64,000 nt of DNA from Pseudoclavibacter sp. 13-3 (GTDB lineage Bacteria > Actinomycetota > Actinomycetes > Actinomycetales > Microbacteriaceae): the NCBI RefSeq assembly GCF_021168475.1, contig NZ_JAJOZT010000001.1, forward strand, positions 186,001 to 250,000, in the 5' to 3' direction. Positions 55,001 through 64,000 of the stretch are shown piece after piece. Below the pieces are notes generated by a model. It saw only the letters and a list, made by a program, of their open reading frames with translations. It did no database searches and was not told where the DNA came from. How positions within the stretch are numbered: the first letter of the stretch is position 1; each line of letters starts with the position of its first letter. A program made the translations under genes and the position numbers.

Positions 55001-55109
55001 CTTCCTACGCCGGCATGACCCGGATCAGGTCGACGGTCTGCACGCGATCGCCGACCTCATCGGTCTGCAGGATCGGGTGCACTCTCAGCCGAGGTCTCGG
55101 CTCCCGTGC
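55001..55109 (-). ncRNA. TPP riboswitch upstream of thiO
   Basis: Minus strand contains GGGAGCCGAG, GGCTGAGAGTGCACCC, GACCTGATCCGGGTCATGCCGG-type element and CGTAGGAAG, the classical THI box. The P3 arm is expanded (about 35 bases), which makes it longer than the other two riboswitches here. It ends 8 bases before the thiO ATG. Confidence 0.95.
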
Positions 55110-55139
55110 TCATCTGCGGCAATTGTAGCGCCCGGTTCG

Positions 55140-55145
55140 TACACT
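55140..55145 (+). promoter_or_regulatory. -10 box of thiE (leaderless)
   Basis: TACACT, six bases before ATG 55152. Unlike the other thi units, there is no riboswitch between promoter and start. Confidence 0.6.
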
Positions 55146-55151
55146 GGAAAC

Positions 55152-55877
55152 ATGACCGTCACGTCTCAGCGCGCTCAGGGCGCCACCGACCCGAACACCT
55201 CGCCACGCAGCCGCGAATGGCGACTGAGCATGCTGCATCAGGCGCAGCTGTATCTGTGCACCGACGCCAGACTGGGCACCGGAGACTTCGACGAGTTCGT
55301 CGACGCGGCCTACCGCGGCGGCGTCGACGTCATCCAGCTGCGCGACAAGCATCTCGATGCCGGTGACGAGCTCGAGTACTTCGAGCTGTTGGCGGCTGCG
55401 GCGCGCCGACACGGGCGGCTCTTCGCCGCCAACGATCGAGCCGACGTGGCCACGCTGGCCGGCGCCGACATCCTGCATGTGGGGCAGCGCGACCTGAGCA
55501 TCGCCGACGCCCGCTCACTGCTGCCCGGCGACACGCTCGTCGGACTGTCGACGCATTCGCGGGTGCAGGCTGAGCAGGCTCGCCTGGGCGATGCAGACTA
55601 CTACTGCATCGGGCCGGTCTGGCGCACGCCCACGAAGCCCGGTCGTGCTCCGGTGACCCTCGACGCCGTGCGGCAGGTGCGCGCTCAGGGCCGTGGCGAT
55701 GCAAAGCCCTGGTTCGCCATCGGCGGCGTGAACGCCGAGACCCTTGAACAGGTGCTCGACGCCGGCGCGCAGCGCATCGTGGTCGTCCGTGCGATCACGC
55801 AGGCGGACGACCCCGAGGCCGCTGCTCGCGAGCTGCGAACCGCGCTGCCTCGGCTGCCCGAGCCCGTGACGGCGTGA
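55152..55877 (+). CDS. thiE: Thiamine-phosphate synthase
   Basis: Joins the HMP pyrophosphate and thiazole phosphate. 241 residues; after a 30-residue N-terminal extension come [50 protein letters not shown] and the phosphate loop [11 protein letters not shown]. Divergent from the thiO operon, separated only by that operon's riboswitch and 42 bases. Long frames upstream of 55152 are antisense shadows. Confidence 0.95.
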   Translation: MTVTSQRAQGATDPNTSPRSREWRLSMLHQAQLYLCTDARLGTGDFDEFVDAAYRGGVDVIQLRDKHLDAGDELEYFELLAAAARRHGRLFAANDRADVATLAGADILHVGQRDLSIADARSLLPGDTLVGLSTHSRVQAEQARLGDADYYCIGPVWRTPTKPGRAPVTLDAVRQVRAQGRGDAKPWFAIGGVNAETLEQVLDAGAQRIVVVRAITQADDPEAAARELRTALPRLPEPVTA

Positions 55878-55937
55878 GATAATGATCGTCGTGTCGCGCG
55901 ACGGCACCCTGCTGACCAAACAAAGAAAGCGGTGACC

Positions 55938-56837
55938 ATGTCATCAGTGTTCGATGCCCAGTACGAGCGGTTCTCGACCGGCGCCGGCTTCCTGGCCGCG
56001 CTCGATCAGTCCGGGGGCAGCACGCCCAAGGCGCTGCGTCTCTACGGCGTGGACGAATCTCAGTACGGCAATGAGACCGAGATGTTCGATCTCATTCACG
56101 AGCTGCGCACCCGGATCATCACTAGCCCGGCCTTCACCAGCCAGCGCGTGCTCGGCGCGATTCTGTTCGAGCAGACCGTCGATCGTGAGATCAACGGCGC
56201 TCCGAGCGCGAAGTACCTGTGGAACGAGCTCGGCATCGTGCCGTTCCTGAAGATCGACAAGGGGCTCGCCGATCTCAAAGACGGCGTGCAGGTGCTCAAG
56301 CCGATCCCGACGCTGCAGCAGCAGCTCGACAAGGCGAACGCGAACGAGGTCTTCGGCACGAAAGAGCGCTCGCTCATCAAGCAGGCCAACGAGGCGGGCA
56401 TCGTCGCGGTCGTCGACCAGCAGTTCGAGCTGGCCGATCAGGTGCTCGACGCCGGGCTCGTTCCGATCATCGAGCCCGAAGTCGACATCACCGCAGCGGA
56501 CAAGGCCGATTCCGAGGCGATTCTGCGCGATCAGCTTCTGCAGCATCTTGATGCGCTGCCCGAGGCACGCAACGTGACGCTGAAGCTCTCACTGCCGTCT
56601 GAGGCCGGCTTCTACTCCCCGCTCGTCGAGCACGACCGCGTCGTGCGCGTCGTCGCGCTCTCCGGCGGCTACAGCCGCGACGAGGCCAACGCGCTGCTGG
56701 CCAAGAACCCGGGCGTCATCGCGAGCTTCAGCCGCGCCCTCACGCAGGGCCTCACGGCCCAGCAGAGCGACGACGAGTTCAACCAGACGCTCGACGCCGC
56801 CATCGAGAGCATCTACCAGGCGTCGATCGCCGGCTGA
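55938..56837 (+). CDS. fda: Fructose-bisphosphate aldolase, class I
   Basis: Glycolytic enzyme using a Schiff-base Lys instead of a metal. 299 residues: FLAALDQSGGSTPKAL, VPFLKIDKGLADL, and KLSLP with the active-site Lys near residue 213. ATG at 55938 is preferred; a GTG two codons earlier is possible. An extended -10 (TGA-GATAAT, 55875-55883) overlaps the thiE stop, giving it its own promoter. Confidence 0.93.
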   Translation: MSSVFDAQYERFSTGAGFLAALDQSGGSTPKALRLYGVDESQYGNETEMFDLIHELRTRIITSPAFTSQRVLGAILFEQTVDREINGAPSAKYLWNELGIVPFLKIDKGLADLKDGVQVLKPIPTLQQQLDKANANEVFGTKERSLIKQANEAGIVAVVDQQFELADQVLDAGLVPIIEPEVDITAADKADSEAILRDQLLQHLDALPEARNVTLKLSLPSEAGFYSPLVEHDRVVRVVALSGGYSRDEANALLAKNPGVIASFSRALTQGLTAQQSDDEFNQTLDAAIESIYQASIAG

Positions 56838-56859
56838 GCAGCACAAGAGATCACCACTG

Positions 56860-57375
56860 ATGGCAGCGAGCAGAGGGCATGGGTCGGCCACGCCGGCGAC
56901 CCGTGCCCTCGACCGTGCCGGCGTGGACTACCGGCTGCACGGCTTCGAGCATGACTCCGACGACCACCACTTCGGCGACGAGGCCGTCGCAAAGCTCGAC
57001 CTCCCGGCCGACCGCATCTTCAAGACCTTGGTCGTCGAGGTCGACGGCGCCACATCTCGCAGCCAGGATCTCGCCGTCGGCGTCGTGAGTCTGGACGCCC
57101 GTCTCGATCTCAAAGCCATGGCGCACGCTCTGGGCGTCAAACGCTGCCACATGGCCGATCCGCAGTTGGCGCAGCGCCGCACGGGCTATGTGGTCGGCGG
57201 CATCAGCCCCTTGGGCCAGAAGAGCCGCCTGCCCATCTTCGTCGACGAGGGTGCCCGCAGCATCGAGACCATGCTGGTCTCAGGCGGCCAGCGCGGGCTC
57301 GACGTCGAGCTGAAGCCCGACGACCTCTGCGCGGTTGCCGGGGCCCGATATGCTGCGATCGCCAAACGCGACTGA
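56860..57375 (+). CDS. ybaK: Cys-tRNA(Pro)/Cys-tRNA deacylase, YbaK/EbsC family
   Basis: Removes mischarged amino acids from tRNA. 171 residues with catalytic Lys in DRIFKTLVVEVDG, AVVSLDARLDLK-like block and VGGISPLGQKSRLPIFVDE, typical of YbaK. 22 bases after fda; may be co-transcribed. Confidence 0.93.
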   Translation: MAASRGHGSATPATRALDRAGVDYRLHGFEHDSDDHHFGDEAVAKLDLPADRIFKTLVVEVDGATSRSQDLAVGVVSLDARLDLKAMAHALGVKRCHMADPQLAQRRTGYVVGGISPLGQKSRLPIFVDEGARSIETMLVSGGQRGLDVELKPDDLCAVAGARYAAIAKRD

Positions 57376-57465
57376 CCTCGTCTCGCAGGTCGCACGGCGC
57401 CTGACAACGAGGAGCGGTGACGGCGTCACCTCTGCATGACACCGCCACCGGGGCGAGAGCTCAGG

Positions 57466-57669
57466 TCAGCTCTCAGAGACGGCAGCCGAATCGCCCTGCG
57501 TCGATCCGGCGCGACGGCGCGTGCCGAGCTCTCCGTCGACCTGGTCGGCGAAGTCTGTGCTCTGCGCAGTCATCGGGGACTCATCCTGCCAGATCTGTTC
57601 GAGATCAGCATCGAGCCCAGCTTCCTTCCGGGCCTTGCGCCCCGGGTCTTTCTCTCGGTTCGTGCTCAT
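57466..57669 (-). CDS. Small hydrophilic hypothetical protein
   Basis: 67 residues, highly charged and acidic (KARKEAGLDADLEQIWQDES), no hydrophobic segment, with an Arg/Ser/Thr-rich tail. Support comes from TAGACT (57676-57681, minus strand) six bases before the ATG, the same leaderless arrangement as eight or more neighbours. Convergent with ybaK. Family not recognised. The 90 bases up to ybaK hold no feature I can support. Confidence 0.6.
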   Translation of the reverse strand: MSTNREKDPGRKARKEAGLDADLEQIWQDESPMTAQSTDFADQVDGELGTRRRAGSTQGDSAAVSES

Positions 57670-57700
57670 GCCTGCAGTCTAGGCCGGGCGCCTGACACAC

Positions 57701-57763
57701 GGTTCAGAACCACGCGATGATATATCTGTCGGGCCGAAGGCGAATCAGCGCATGAGGTACTCT
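57701..57763 (+). promoter_or_regulatory. Palindrome and -10 box upstream of the hydrolase gene
   Basis: GGTTC-A-GAACC (57701-57711) is a perfect palindrome; TACTCT (57758-57763) is six bases before ATG 57770. The palindrome sits about 45 bases upstream of the -10. Confidence 0.45.
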
Positions 57764-57769
57764 CCACAC

Positions 57770-58573
57770 ATGCAGTCGTTCACCGTGCACTCGTCGCTCG
57801 ACGGCGTCGAGCTGCGCTGCCGCCGCTTCGCCGCCACGACGCAGACCGCACTCGATCCGGTGATCATGCTGCACGGCACTGCACTCTCGCAGTCGATCTG
57901 GCGTGGCATGGGCTGGATCGATCCGCTGCTTCCCGCTCGCGAGGTGCTCACCATGGACCTCCGCGGGCACGGCCGCAGCGGCCGACCGCACGAGGCGGCC
58001 GCCTACGGCATGAATCGCTTCGTCGCCGACGTCTGCGACGTGCTGGATGCGGCACAGGTCTCACGAGCCGCGGTCGTCGGCTATTCCCTCGGCGGTCGCA
58101 TCATGTTCTCGCTCGCGGCCGACCATCCTGCCCGGGTCTCGGCGATGGTGAGTGTCGCCGGCTCGCCCCAGAACTCCCCCGGCGCCTTCGACCGGGTCTT
58201 CTTTCCCGGCATCATCGAGACGCTGCGACAGGGCTCCATGAAGCTCTTCGTCGAGCGTTGGGAACGGCACCTCGGCCGCCCCCTCTCAGCGTCGACGGCC
58301 ATGGCCATGCAGGCGAACGATCCTCTCGCCCTCGCCGCATACATGACGGCAGCCGACCAGGATCGCGGCGTGCCGACCGGCGCGCTCTCCGAGATGCGCA
58401 TGCCGACGCTGCTGCTGGCCGGGTGTGCGGATGCCGAACGCGAGCGGGCTGCCAGGCTGGCCGCCGCACACCTGCCGCACGCCCGCATCCGTCTGCTGCC
58501 CGGTGTCACCCACAGCGGAATTCTGCGTTCGCCGACAGCGTGCCAGGCGACCGCCGATTTCCTCGCTCGGTGA
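57770..58573 (+). CDS. Alpha/beta-hydrolase (3-oxoadipate enol-lactonase-like)
   Basis: 267 residues from ATG 57770. HGTALSQSIW oxyanion region, DLRGHGRSGRP, nucleophile Ser in VVGYSLGGRI, Asp in LAGCADAE and His in GVTHSGILRSP. General fold is clear; substrate is not. Next gene is the AcoR-like regulator, 25 bases downstream but with its own -10. Confidence 0.88.
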   Translation: MQSFTVHSSLDGVELRCRRFAATTQTALDPVIMLHGTALSQSIWRGMGWIDPLLPAREVLTMDLRGHGRSGRPHEAAAYGMNRFVADVCDVLDAAQVSRAAVVGYSLGGRIMFSLAADHPARVSAMVSVAGSPQNSPGAFDRVFFPGIIETLRQGSMKLFVERWERHLGRPLSASTAMAMQANDPLALAAYMTAADQDRGVPTGALSEMRMPTLLLAGCADAERERAARLAAAHLPHARIRLLPGVTHSGILRSPTACQATADFLAR

Positions 58574-58586
58574 GTGCGGCATCGCA

Positions 58587-58592
58587 TAGACT
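58587..58592 (+). promoter_or_regulatory. -10 box of the AcoR-like regulator gene (leaderless)
   Basis: TAGACT, six bases before GTG 58599. Confidence 0.6.
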
Positions 58593-58598
58593 GCACCC

Positions 58599-60440
58599 GT
58601 GTCCGTCTCATCGTCTCTTGCGCCACTGACCCCCCATGGAGCCGTTCAAGCGCGCCGGCGGCTGATCGACTCGGGTGCCATCGACGACAGCCTGCTGCGA
58701 CCCGAGATCGCCGACTCCTGGAGACGCTGCCGCGAGGCCGAGGTGCCGGCGCATGATCTGCAGCCGATCTCGCCGATCAGCAGCGTCGCTCAGACGCCGC
58801 TGGCGCGGCACTCGACCGAGGCCCTGCAGACGCTGGCCGGCGACCTGAGCGAGGTGAGCGCCGGCGTCGTCGTCGCCGACACCACCGGCAACATCGTCTC
58901 AGCGGCGTTCTGCGACATCTCTGGTCGCGACTCGCTCAGCCAGATCAACATGCTGCCCGGCTACTCGTTCGCCGAGGCCTCGGTCGGCACGAACGGCATC
59001 GGCACCACCCTCGCGACCGGCCGGCCCACCGCGGTGATCGGCGCCGAGCACTTCAACGATGCATTCCAGCAGTACGCCTGTGTCGGGCTGCCGCTGCGCC
59101 ACCCGATCAGCGGTCAGCTCATCGGTGTCGTCGAGATGACCACCAAGGCCACCCAAGACGAACTGGCGACCAAACTGATGCGACACGCACTCAGCATCGC
59201 GAAGCGGCGCATCGAGCATCGGCTGCTCGACGAGACGACCAGCGAACGTCAGCCCCTGCTGCGCCTGTTCAGCGACCGTGACGCGCTGGCCACCGGGCCG
59301 GTGCTCGCCTACGCCGACGGCTTCGAGATCTGCAATACGTGGGCGACCCTCACGCTCGACGTCGAAGACCGGGCCATGCTGCAGCGCACCGCGCAGCGCA
59401 TGATCACCCAGCACAGCGCCGACCGTCGACAGGTGCGGCTGCACACCGGCGCCGAGTGCGTGATGAAGCCCACGCTGCTGATGTCTTCTGGGCTGACCCA
59501 AGACGGTCTGGTGCTCGAGCTCGAATTCATCGGCACCAGCCGGTCACTCGGCATCATCGGGCATGCCGGCACGAGCAGCACGATGCGCCTCGGCGAGAAC
59601 TATCGGCGCTTCGCCGATGTGCAGCTGCTCTCGGGGAAGTCTCCTCTGTGGCTGCAGACGCGCACCGATCTGGGTGCGGCCCTGCGTCGTCGCGAGTCGG
59701 TGCTCGCGGTCGGCGAGACCGGCACGGGCAAGACCTCAGCCGTCGACGAGATCTTCCACCAGCTCAAGCCAGACGGACGCAGCACCGTCGTCGAGCCCGA
59801 AGACCTGTACCGTCGCGTTCGTCGCGGCCGCGGCTTCGCCCAGCTGCTCGCCGGGCGCCCAGACCTGCTGATCCTGCGCAACATTCACTCGCTGCCGGCA
59901 GAGACCATCGAGCCGCTGGCCCAATTCCTGATCACCCGATCGGCAGACGTGCTCGTCGCCGCGACCTACAACCCCTCGCACATGAGCGACCGCATGCCCT
60001 CGGCCCAGCTGCTCCCGTTCTTTCAGCACACCACGCTGATTCCCGCGCTGCGTCATCGACCAGACGACATCTCTGGCATCGTCGAGCAGTTTCTGCAGGT
60101 GCTCGCCGGCCACGAGCAGCCGCTGCACGTCGCTGACGACGCCATGGCCGCGCTGACCCAGTCCAGCTGGCCGGGCAACCTCAAGCAGCTGCACGACGTG
60201 CTCGCGACGCTGGTCTCGAGCCTCGAGCCGGGTCAGACCGTGCAGCGCAGTGACATTCCGCGTTTCGCCAGTCTCAGCGACCTCATGGTGCTCACCGCCA
60301 TGGAGGCGATCGAGCGGGATGCCATCGTGCAGAACCTCTACGAGTGCAACCGCAACAAGTCGGCGACGGCACAGGCGCTCGGAATCTCGCGGTCGTCGCT
60401 CTACCGCAAGATGCGTGCCTACGGTCTCGAAGACATCTGA
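58599..60440 (+). CDS. AcoR-like transcriptional regulator (GAF, degenerate AAA+, Fis HTH)
   Basis: 613 residues. Residues about 80-200 are a GAF sensor (NMLPGYSFAEASVGTNGIGT); the AAA+ region begins around Walker A GETGTGKT near residue 371; the C-terminus is a Fis-type HTH (KSATAQALGISRSSLYRKM). The AAA+ part lacks a GAFTGA-type loop, so it should not work with sigma-54, as in other actinobacterial AcoR homologues. Ends exactly where the DUF779 gene ends on the other strand, and probably activates ald. Confidence 0.87.
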   Translation: MSVSSSLAPLTPHGAVQARRRLIDSGAIDDSLLRPEIADSWRRCREAEVPAHDLQPISPISSVAQTPLARHSTEALQTLAGDLSEVSAGVVVADTTGNIVSAAFCDISGRDSLSQINMLPGYSFAEASVGTNGIGTTLATGRPTAVIGAEHFNDAFQQYACVGLPLRHPISGQLIGVVEMTTKATQDELATKLMRHALSIAKRRIEHRLLDETTSERQPLLRLFSDRDALATGPVLAYADGFEICNTWATLTLDVEDRAMLQRTAQRMITQHSADRRQVRLHTGAECVMKPTLLMSSGLTQDGLVLELEFIGTSRSLGIIGHAGTSSTMRLGENYRRFADVQLLSGKSPLWLQTRTDLGAALRRRESVLAVGETGTGKTSAVDEIFHQLKPDGRSTVVEPEDLYRRVRRGRGFAQLLAGRPDLLILRNIHSLPAETIEPLAQFLITRSADVLVAATYNPSHMSDRMPSAQLLPFFQHTTLIPALRHRPDDISGIVEQFLQVLAGHEQPLHVADDAMAALTQSSWPGNLKQLHDVLATLVSSLEPGQTVQRSDIPRFASLSDLMVLTAMEAIERDAIVQNLYECNRNKSATAQALGISRSSLYRKMRAYGLEDI

Positions 60441-60986
60441 TCAGAACGTCGGCAGCTGGCAGACCGAGCCGAACTCGCCCTCAAGGTCGACCGGCGGCAG
60501 CGCGGCCGGCATGACCGCTCCGGCGTCGACCTCGGCCTTCGTCGGAGCCGGTGCCAGTCGGGCGGCCTCTTCGGGGCTGAAGAGACGACCGCGCGACAGA
60601 AACACATAGCCTTCTGGGCCTTCGAGTGAGAATCCTCCCAGGCCCACTCCTTCGGCCACGTCGATCACGACTTGCGTGTGCTCCCACGCCGAGAACTGGG
60701 TGCCAGAGATCCAGACTGGCGTGCCCAAGGCATCTGCGCTGCTGCCGTCGCGAACGAAGCCCAGCAGCCGGTCAAGGGGTGAGACGATGTAGCTGCCCAC
60801 TCTGAAGCAGGCCGGCCCCGACCCCTCGCAGCAGCCGCCGGACTGATGAAAGATCACGTCGCCGTGCTTCTCACGGATGGTGTGCAGCACCGCCGCAGCC
60901 GCAGTCGTGATCACGACTCGCGAATGCAGCGCCTGTTCGAGCAGAGCGGCTGGCGTGCCGTCGACTGGCTCAGCGTGTGCGCTCAT
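60441..60986 (-). CDS. DUF779-family protein, associated with aldehyde dehydrogenase
   Basis: 181 residues. Cys-rich block SGGCCEGSGPACF at about 48-60 and AWEHTQVVIDVAEG, GFSLEGPEGYVFLSRGRLF are family features. DUF779 is often found beside exaC-type ald genes; function unknown, possibly an aldehyde- or redox-linked accessory. ATG at 60986 has AAGGAG upstream. It is downstream of ald on the same strand, with a 237-base gap holding two hairpins. Confidence 0.88.
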   Translation of the reverse strand: MSAHAEPVDGTPAALLEQALHSRVVITTAAAAVLHTIREKHGDVIFHQSGGCCEGSGPACFRVGSYIVSPLDRLLGFVRDGSSADALGTPVWISGTQFSAWEHTQVVIDVAEGVGLGGFSLEGPEGYVFLSRGRLFSPEEAARLAPAPTKAEVDAGAVMPAALPPVDLEGEFGSVCQLPTF

Positions 60987-61071
60987 GATTGACTCCTTCG
61001 TCGAGGGCATCGAAGATGCCTGTGCTTCCATCGTGGCGCACGCTCACGTCGAGCGCCAGCCATCGAAGACG

Positions 61072-61157
61072 ATGACGGGGCGAGCCGCCGTTCCGAATCG
61101 GAACGATCGGGCACGCCCCGTCATGTCGGTGTCTGAGCCGGCACAGCTGCGGCTCAG
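61072..61157 (-). terminator. Two hairpins between ald and DUF779
   Basis: Hairpin A: 11-bp stem atgacggggcg/cgccccgtcat (61072-61082 with 61114-61124) enclosing GTTCCG-AAT-CGGAAC (61090-61104). Hairpin B: ctgagccg/cggctcag (61133-61140 with 61150-61157). Either may end ald transcription. The rest of 60987-61223 shows no gene. Confidence 0.6.
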
Positions 61158-61223
61158 CCTGCAGTCACCCCCGCGTGGTCTCGGCCGCCGCGAGCACCGA
61201 GATCACACGTGGTGTGCGTCGGT

Positions 61224-62747
61224 TTAGAAGAAGCCCTGCGGCTTCTCGCTGTACGACACCAACAGGTTCTTGACCTGCTGATACGCATCGAGCACCATCT
61301 TGTGGGTCTCGCGACCGATGCCCGATTCCTTGTAACCGCCGAACGCCGCACCTGCCGGGTAGTTGTGGTAGGTGTTCGTCCAGACGCGACCGGCTTGGAT
61401 GCCGCGTCCCGCTTTGTAGGCGATGTTGCCGTTACGGCTCCACACGCCCGACCCGAGGCCGTAGAGGGTGTCGTTGGCGATCTCGAGCGCCTCGTCGAAG
61501 TCTTTGAACGTCGTCACCGAGACGACCGGTCCGAAGATCTCTTCCTGGAAGATGCGCTGCTTGTTGTTGCCCTTGAAGATCGTGGGCTTGATGTAGTAGC
61601 CGCCAGCGAGGTCGCCGTCGAGCACGTTGCGCTCGCCGCCGGTGAGCAGCTCGGCGCCCTCCTGCTTGCCGATCTCGAGGTAGCTGAGGATCTTCTTCAG
61701 CTGAGCCTCGCTGGCCTGCGCACCGACCTGTGTGGCGGTGTCGAGCGGGTTGCCCTGGATCGAGCTCTCGACGCGGGCGACCGCATCTGGCAGGAAGGTG
61801 TCGGCGATCGACTCCTGGATCAGCGCGCGCGACGGGCAGGTGCAGATCTCACCCTGGTTGAGCTGGAAGAGCGCGAAGCCCTCGAGCGCCTTGTCGTAGA
61901 AGTCGTCCTTCTTGTCGGCGACGTCTTCGAAGAAGACGTTCGGGCTCTTGCCGCCGAGCTCCAGCGTTGCCGGGATGATGAGGTTCGCGGCCTGCTGCGC
62001 GATGAACCGGCCGGTGGTCGTCGAACCGGTGAACGCGATCTTGCGGATGCGGTTGCTCGACGTGAGGGCGGCACCTGCCTCGGCGCCGAAGCCGTTGACG
62101 ATGTTCAGCACGCCTGCGGGCAGCAGATCTTCAATCGTCTTGATCAGCTCGAGCAGCGACACCGGAGTCGACTCTGCAGGCTTCAAGACGATGGTGTTGC
62201 CGGCGGCCAGGGCGGGAGCGATCTTCCACGCGGCCATCAGGATCGGGAAGTTCCAGGGGATGATCTGGCCGACGACGCCCAGCGGCTCTTTGAAGTGGTA
62301 GGCCACCATGTCGCTGTCGATCTCGTTGGTGTTGGTCTCCTGCGCACGGATCGCAGCGGCGAAGTAGCGGAAGTGATCGGCTGCCAGCGGAATGTCGGCG
62401 GCGAGGGTCTCGCGCACCGGCTTGCCGTTGTCCCACGTCTCGGCAACGGCCAGCTTCTCGAGGTTCGCGTCAATGCGGTCGCCGATCTTCCAGAGGATGT
62501 CGGCGCGCTCGGTGGCCGAGAGGCTGCTCCACTTCGGGAACGCCTTCCAAGCGGCATCGAGTGCCTTCTCGATGTCGGCGCCCTTGCCGCGTGCCACCTT
62601 GGTGAAGACCCTGCCGGTGACCGGAGTGATGTTCTCGAAGTACTCGCCGTCTGCCGGTGGCACCCAGGCGCCGCCGATGAAGTTGTCGTACCGCTCCTGG
62701 AACGTGATCAGACTGCCCTCGCTGCCGGGCGCTGCATAGATCGTCAT
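61224..62747 (-). CDS. NAD-dependent aldehyde dehydrogenase (ExaC/acetaldehyde type)
   Basis: 507 residues from ATG 62747 (AAGGAG upstream). Catalytic Cys in [11 protein letters not shown], general-base Glu in [11 protein letters not shown], nucleotide motif [11 protein letters not shown] and IIPWNFPIL are present; [20 protein letters not shown] end is typical of ExaC. Oxidises acetaldehyde or other aldehydes to acids. Flanked by DUF779 and an AcoR-like regulator. Confidence 0.95.
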   Translation of the reverse strand: MTIYAAPGSEGSLITFQERYDNFIGGAWVPPADGEYFENITPVTGRVFTKVARGKGADIEKALDAAWKAFPKWSSLSATERADILWKIGDRIDANLEKLAVAETWDNGKPVRETLAADIPLAADHFRYFAAAIRAQETNTNEIDSDMVAYHFKEPLGVVGQIIPWNFPILMAAWKIAPALAAGNTIVLKPAESTPVSLLELIKTIEDLLPAGVLNIVNGFGAEAGAALTSSNRIRKIAFTGSTTTGRFIAQQAANLIIPATLELGGKSPNVFFEDVADKKDDFYDKALEGFALFQLNQGEICTCPSRALIQESIADTFLPDAVARVESSIQGNPLDTATQVGAQASEAQLKKILSYLEIGKQEGAELLTGGERNVLDGDLAGGYYIKPTIFKGNNKQRIFQEEIFGPVVSVTTFKDFDEALEIANDTLYGLGSGVWSRNGNIAYKAGRGIQAGRVWTNTYHNYPAGAAFGGYKESGIGRETHKMVLDAYQQVKNLLVSYSEKPQGFF

Positions 62748-62796
62748 GATGCTCCTTCTTCGCCTCGTCGCCGGATCTCTCTGACCCGGCGGCCTC

Positions 62797-62814
62797 GCGG
62801 CCATCTTTGGCCGC
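62797..62814 (-). promoter_or_regulatory. Hairpin in the ald leader
   Basis: GCGGCCA-TCTT-TGGCCGC, 7-bp stem and tetraloop, about 50 bases before the ald ATG. Could influence leader RNA stability; no known motif. Confidence 0.4.
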
Positions 62815-62822
62815 ACATGACT

Positions 62823-62889
62823 CATTCTGACAGTGCGGAAAGGGGAAACAACCTGTGTATACGATGTCGGACGCGGTCGTGTCAGAATG
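62823..62889 (-). promoter_or_regulatory. ald promoter flanked by 10-bp inverted arms
   Basis: CATTCTGACA (62823-62832) and its exact reverse complement TGTCAGAATG (62880-62889) bracket the promoter. On the minus strand CTGACA (62880-62885, within the arm) and TATACA (62856-62861) are 18 bp apart as -35/-10. The arms are probable binding sites of a dimeric regulator, likely the AcoR-like protein. Confidence 0.6.
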
Positions 62890-62988
62890 GCACATTTCGG
62901 TTCACCCGCAGGAACCTTTCGCCGACACTTGGCGGAGTGAACGACCGATCAGCCGGATCGCCGGCGCAGCGACCGTCGACAGCGACCG

Positions 62989-63033
62989 CCCCAGCCCCGA
63001 GACCGCCCCAGCCCCCGAGACCCCCTAGGCCCC
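62989..63033 (-). other. G-rich tract with quadruplex potential
   Basis: Six C-runs of four or five on the plus strand (62989-62992, 62995-62998, 63006-63009, 63012-63016, 63021-63025, 63030-63033) with 2-7-base loops, hence six G-runs on the minus strand. It lies in the 394-base gene gap 62748-63141, which otherwise holds the ald control region and the icd terminator. Confidence 0.65.
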
Positions 63034-63051
63034 AAACCGCGCAGACGCGAA

Positions 63052-63088
63052 ACGCCGGCATCCGCGTTCTGCACGTGGATGCCGGCGT
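63052..63088 (-). terminator. Terminator of icd
   Basis: Perfect 12-bp stem acgccggcatcc/ggatgccggcgt, 13-nt loop, followed on the minus strand by TTTCG; 54 bases beyond the icd stop. Confidence 0.8.
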
Positions 63089-63141
63089 CTCGTGGGATCA
63101 GGTGCTCAGCGTCGGCTGCTCGCCGCCGCAGGCTGCACCGT

Positions 63142-64000
<859 letters not shown>

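Overview
The window is dense, high-GC DNA that looks like a chromosome segment from an actinobacterium, most likely of the order Micrococcales; I cannot assign a family. The evidence is the lepA-rpsT-holA-comEC-comEA-leuS cluster, actinobacterial-style cydABDC with separate cydD and cydC genes, a polyprenol-phosphomannose synthase, a monomeric-type isocitrate dehydrogenase, frequent GTG/TTG starts, many 4-base ATGA/GTGA overlaps, and many genes that appear to be transcribed without a leader. I see no tRNA or rRNA gene, CRISPR array, insertion sequence, integrase or phage gene, so this reads as core genome rather than an island.

Layout. 1-7.9 kb: translation, replication and DNA uptake (lepA partial, rpsT, holA, comEC, comEA, leuS). 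7.9-14.1 kb: cytochrome bd oxidase and its ABC assembly exporter (cydA-B-D-C). 14.4-20.2 kb: an SF2 helicase, a GntR/FCD regulator and ackA-pta. 20.4-24.3 kb: YceI, a GT2 mannosyltransferase, a fatty acyl-CoA ligase and a DtxR-type regulator. 24.3-30.5 kb: a heterodimeric ABC exporter with a YqhA-like membrane protein, then an esterase with a LiaF-like protein. 30.7-34.1 kb: ilvD and gdhA. 34.2-37.1 kb: a thiamine-precursor ABC importer under a TPP riboswitch. 37.1-42.9 kb: lactate use (lutABC, LldR-type regulator, lactate permease). 43-45.1 kb: a small membrane protein divergent from an XRE-MurA fusion. 45.2-50.5 kb: TauE, DedA, SGNH hydrolase, YgjP-like metallopeptidase, MFS and DsbA-family genes. 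50.5-55.9 kb: thiamine biosynthesis (thiD, thiO-thiS-thiG-moeZ, thiE) with two more TPP riboswitches. 55.9-64 kb: aldolase, YbaK, a small ORF, a hydrolase, an AcoR-like regulator, DUF779, aldehyde dehydrogenase and the end of an isocitrate dehydrogenase gene.

How the parts fit. Central carbon and energy genes dominate: lactate uptake and oxidation, acetate formation by Pta-AckA, aldehyde oxidation, cytochrome bd respiration and glutamate/branched-chain amino acid synthesis. This suits a facultative or microaerobic heterotroph. Thiamine supply is wired to TPP in three separate transcription units. Lactate genes share one operator sequence, seen both between lutA and its regulator gene and inside the lldP promoter.

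Most notable observations. (1) A 519-residue XRE-HTH/MurA fusion keeps the MurA catalytic residues, and an 18-bp inverted repeat overlaps its own -10 box. (2) cydD has a strong Shine-Dalgarno sequence followed by ATC where ATG is expected. (3) At least eleven genes share a TAnnnT box placed 6-7 nt before an ATG/GTG, a leaderless-transcript signature; one of these drives a 24-codon upstream ORF that abuts gdhA. (4) The ald promoter has 10-bp inverted arms, with an AcoR-like regulator that lacks the sigma-54 contact loop encoded nearby. All functional assignments are from reading protein sequences and motifs by eye; no database search was run.
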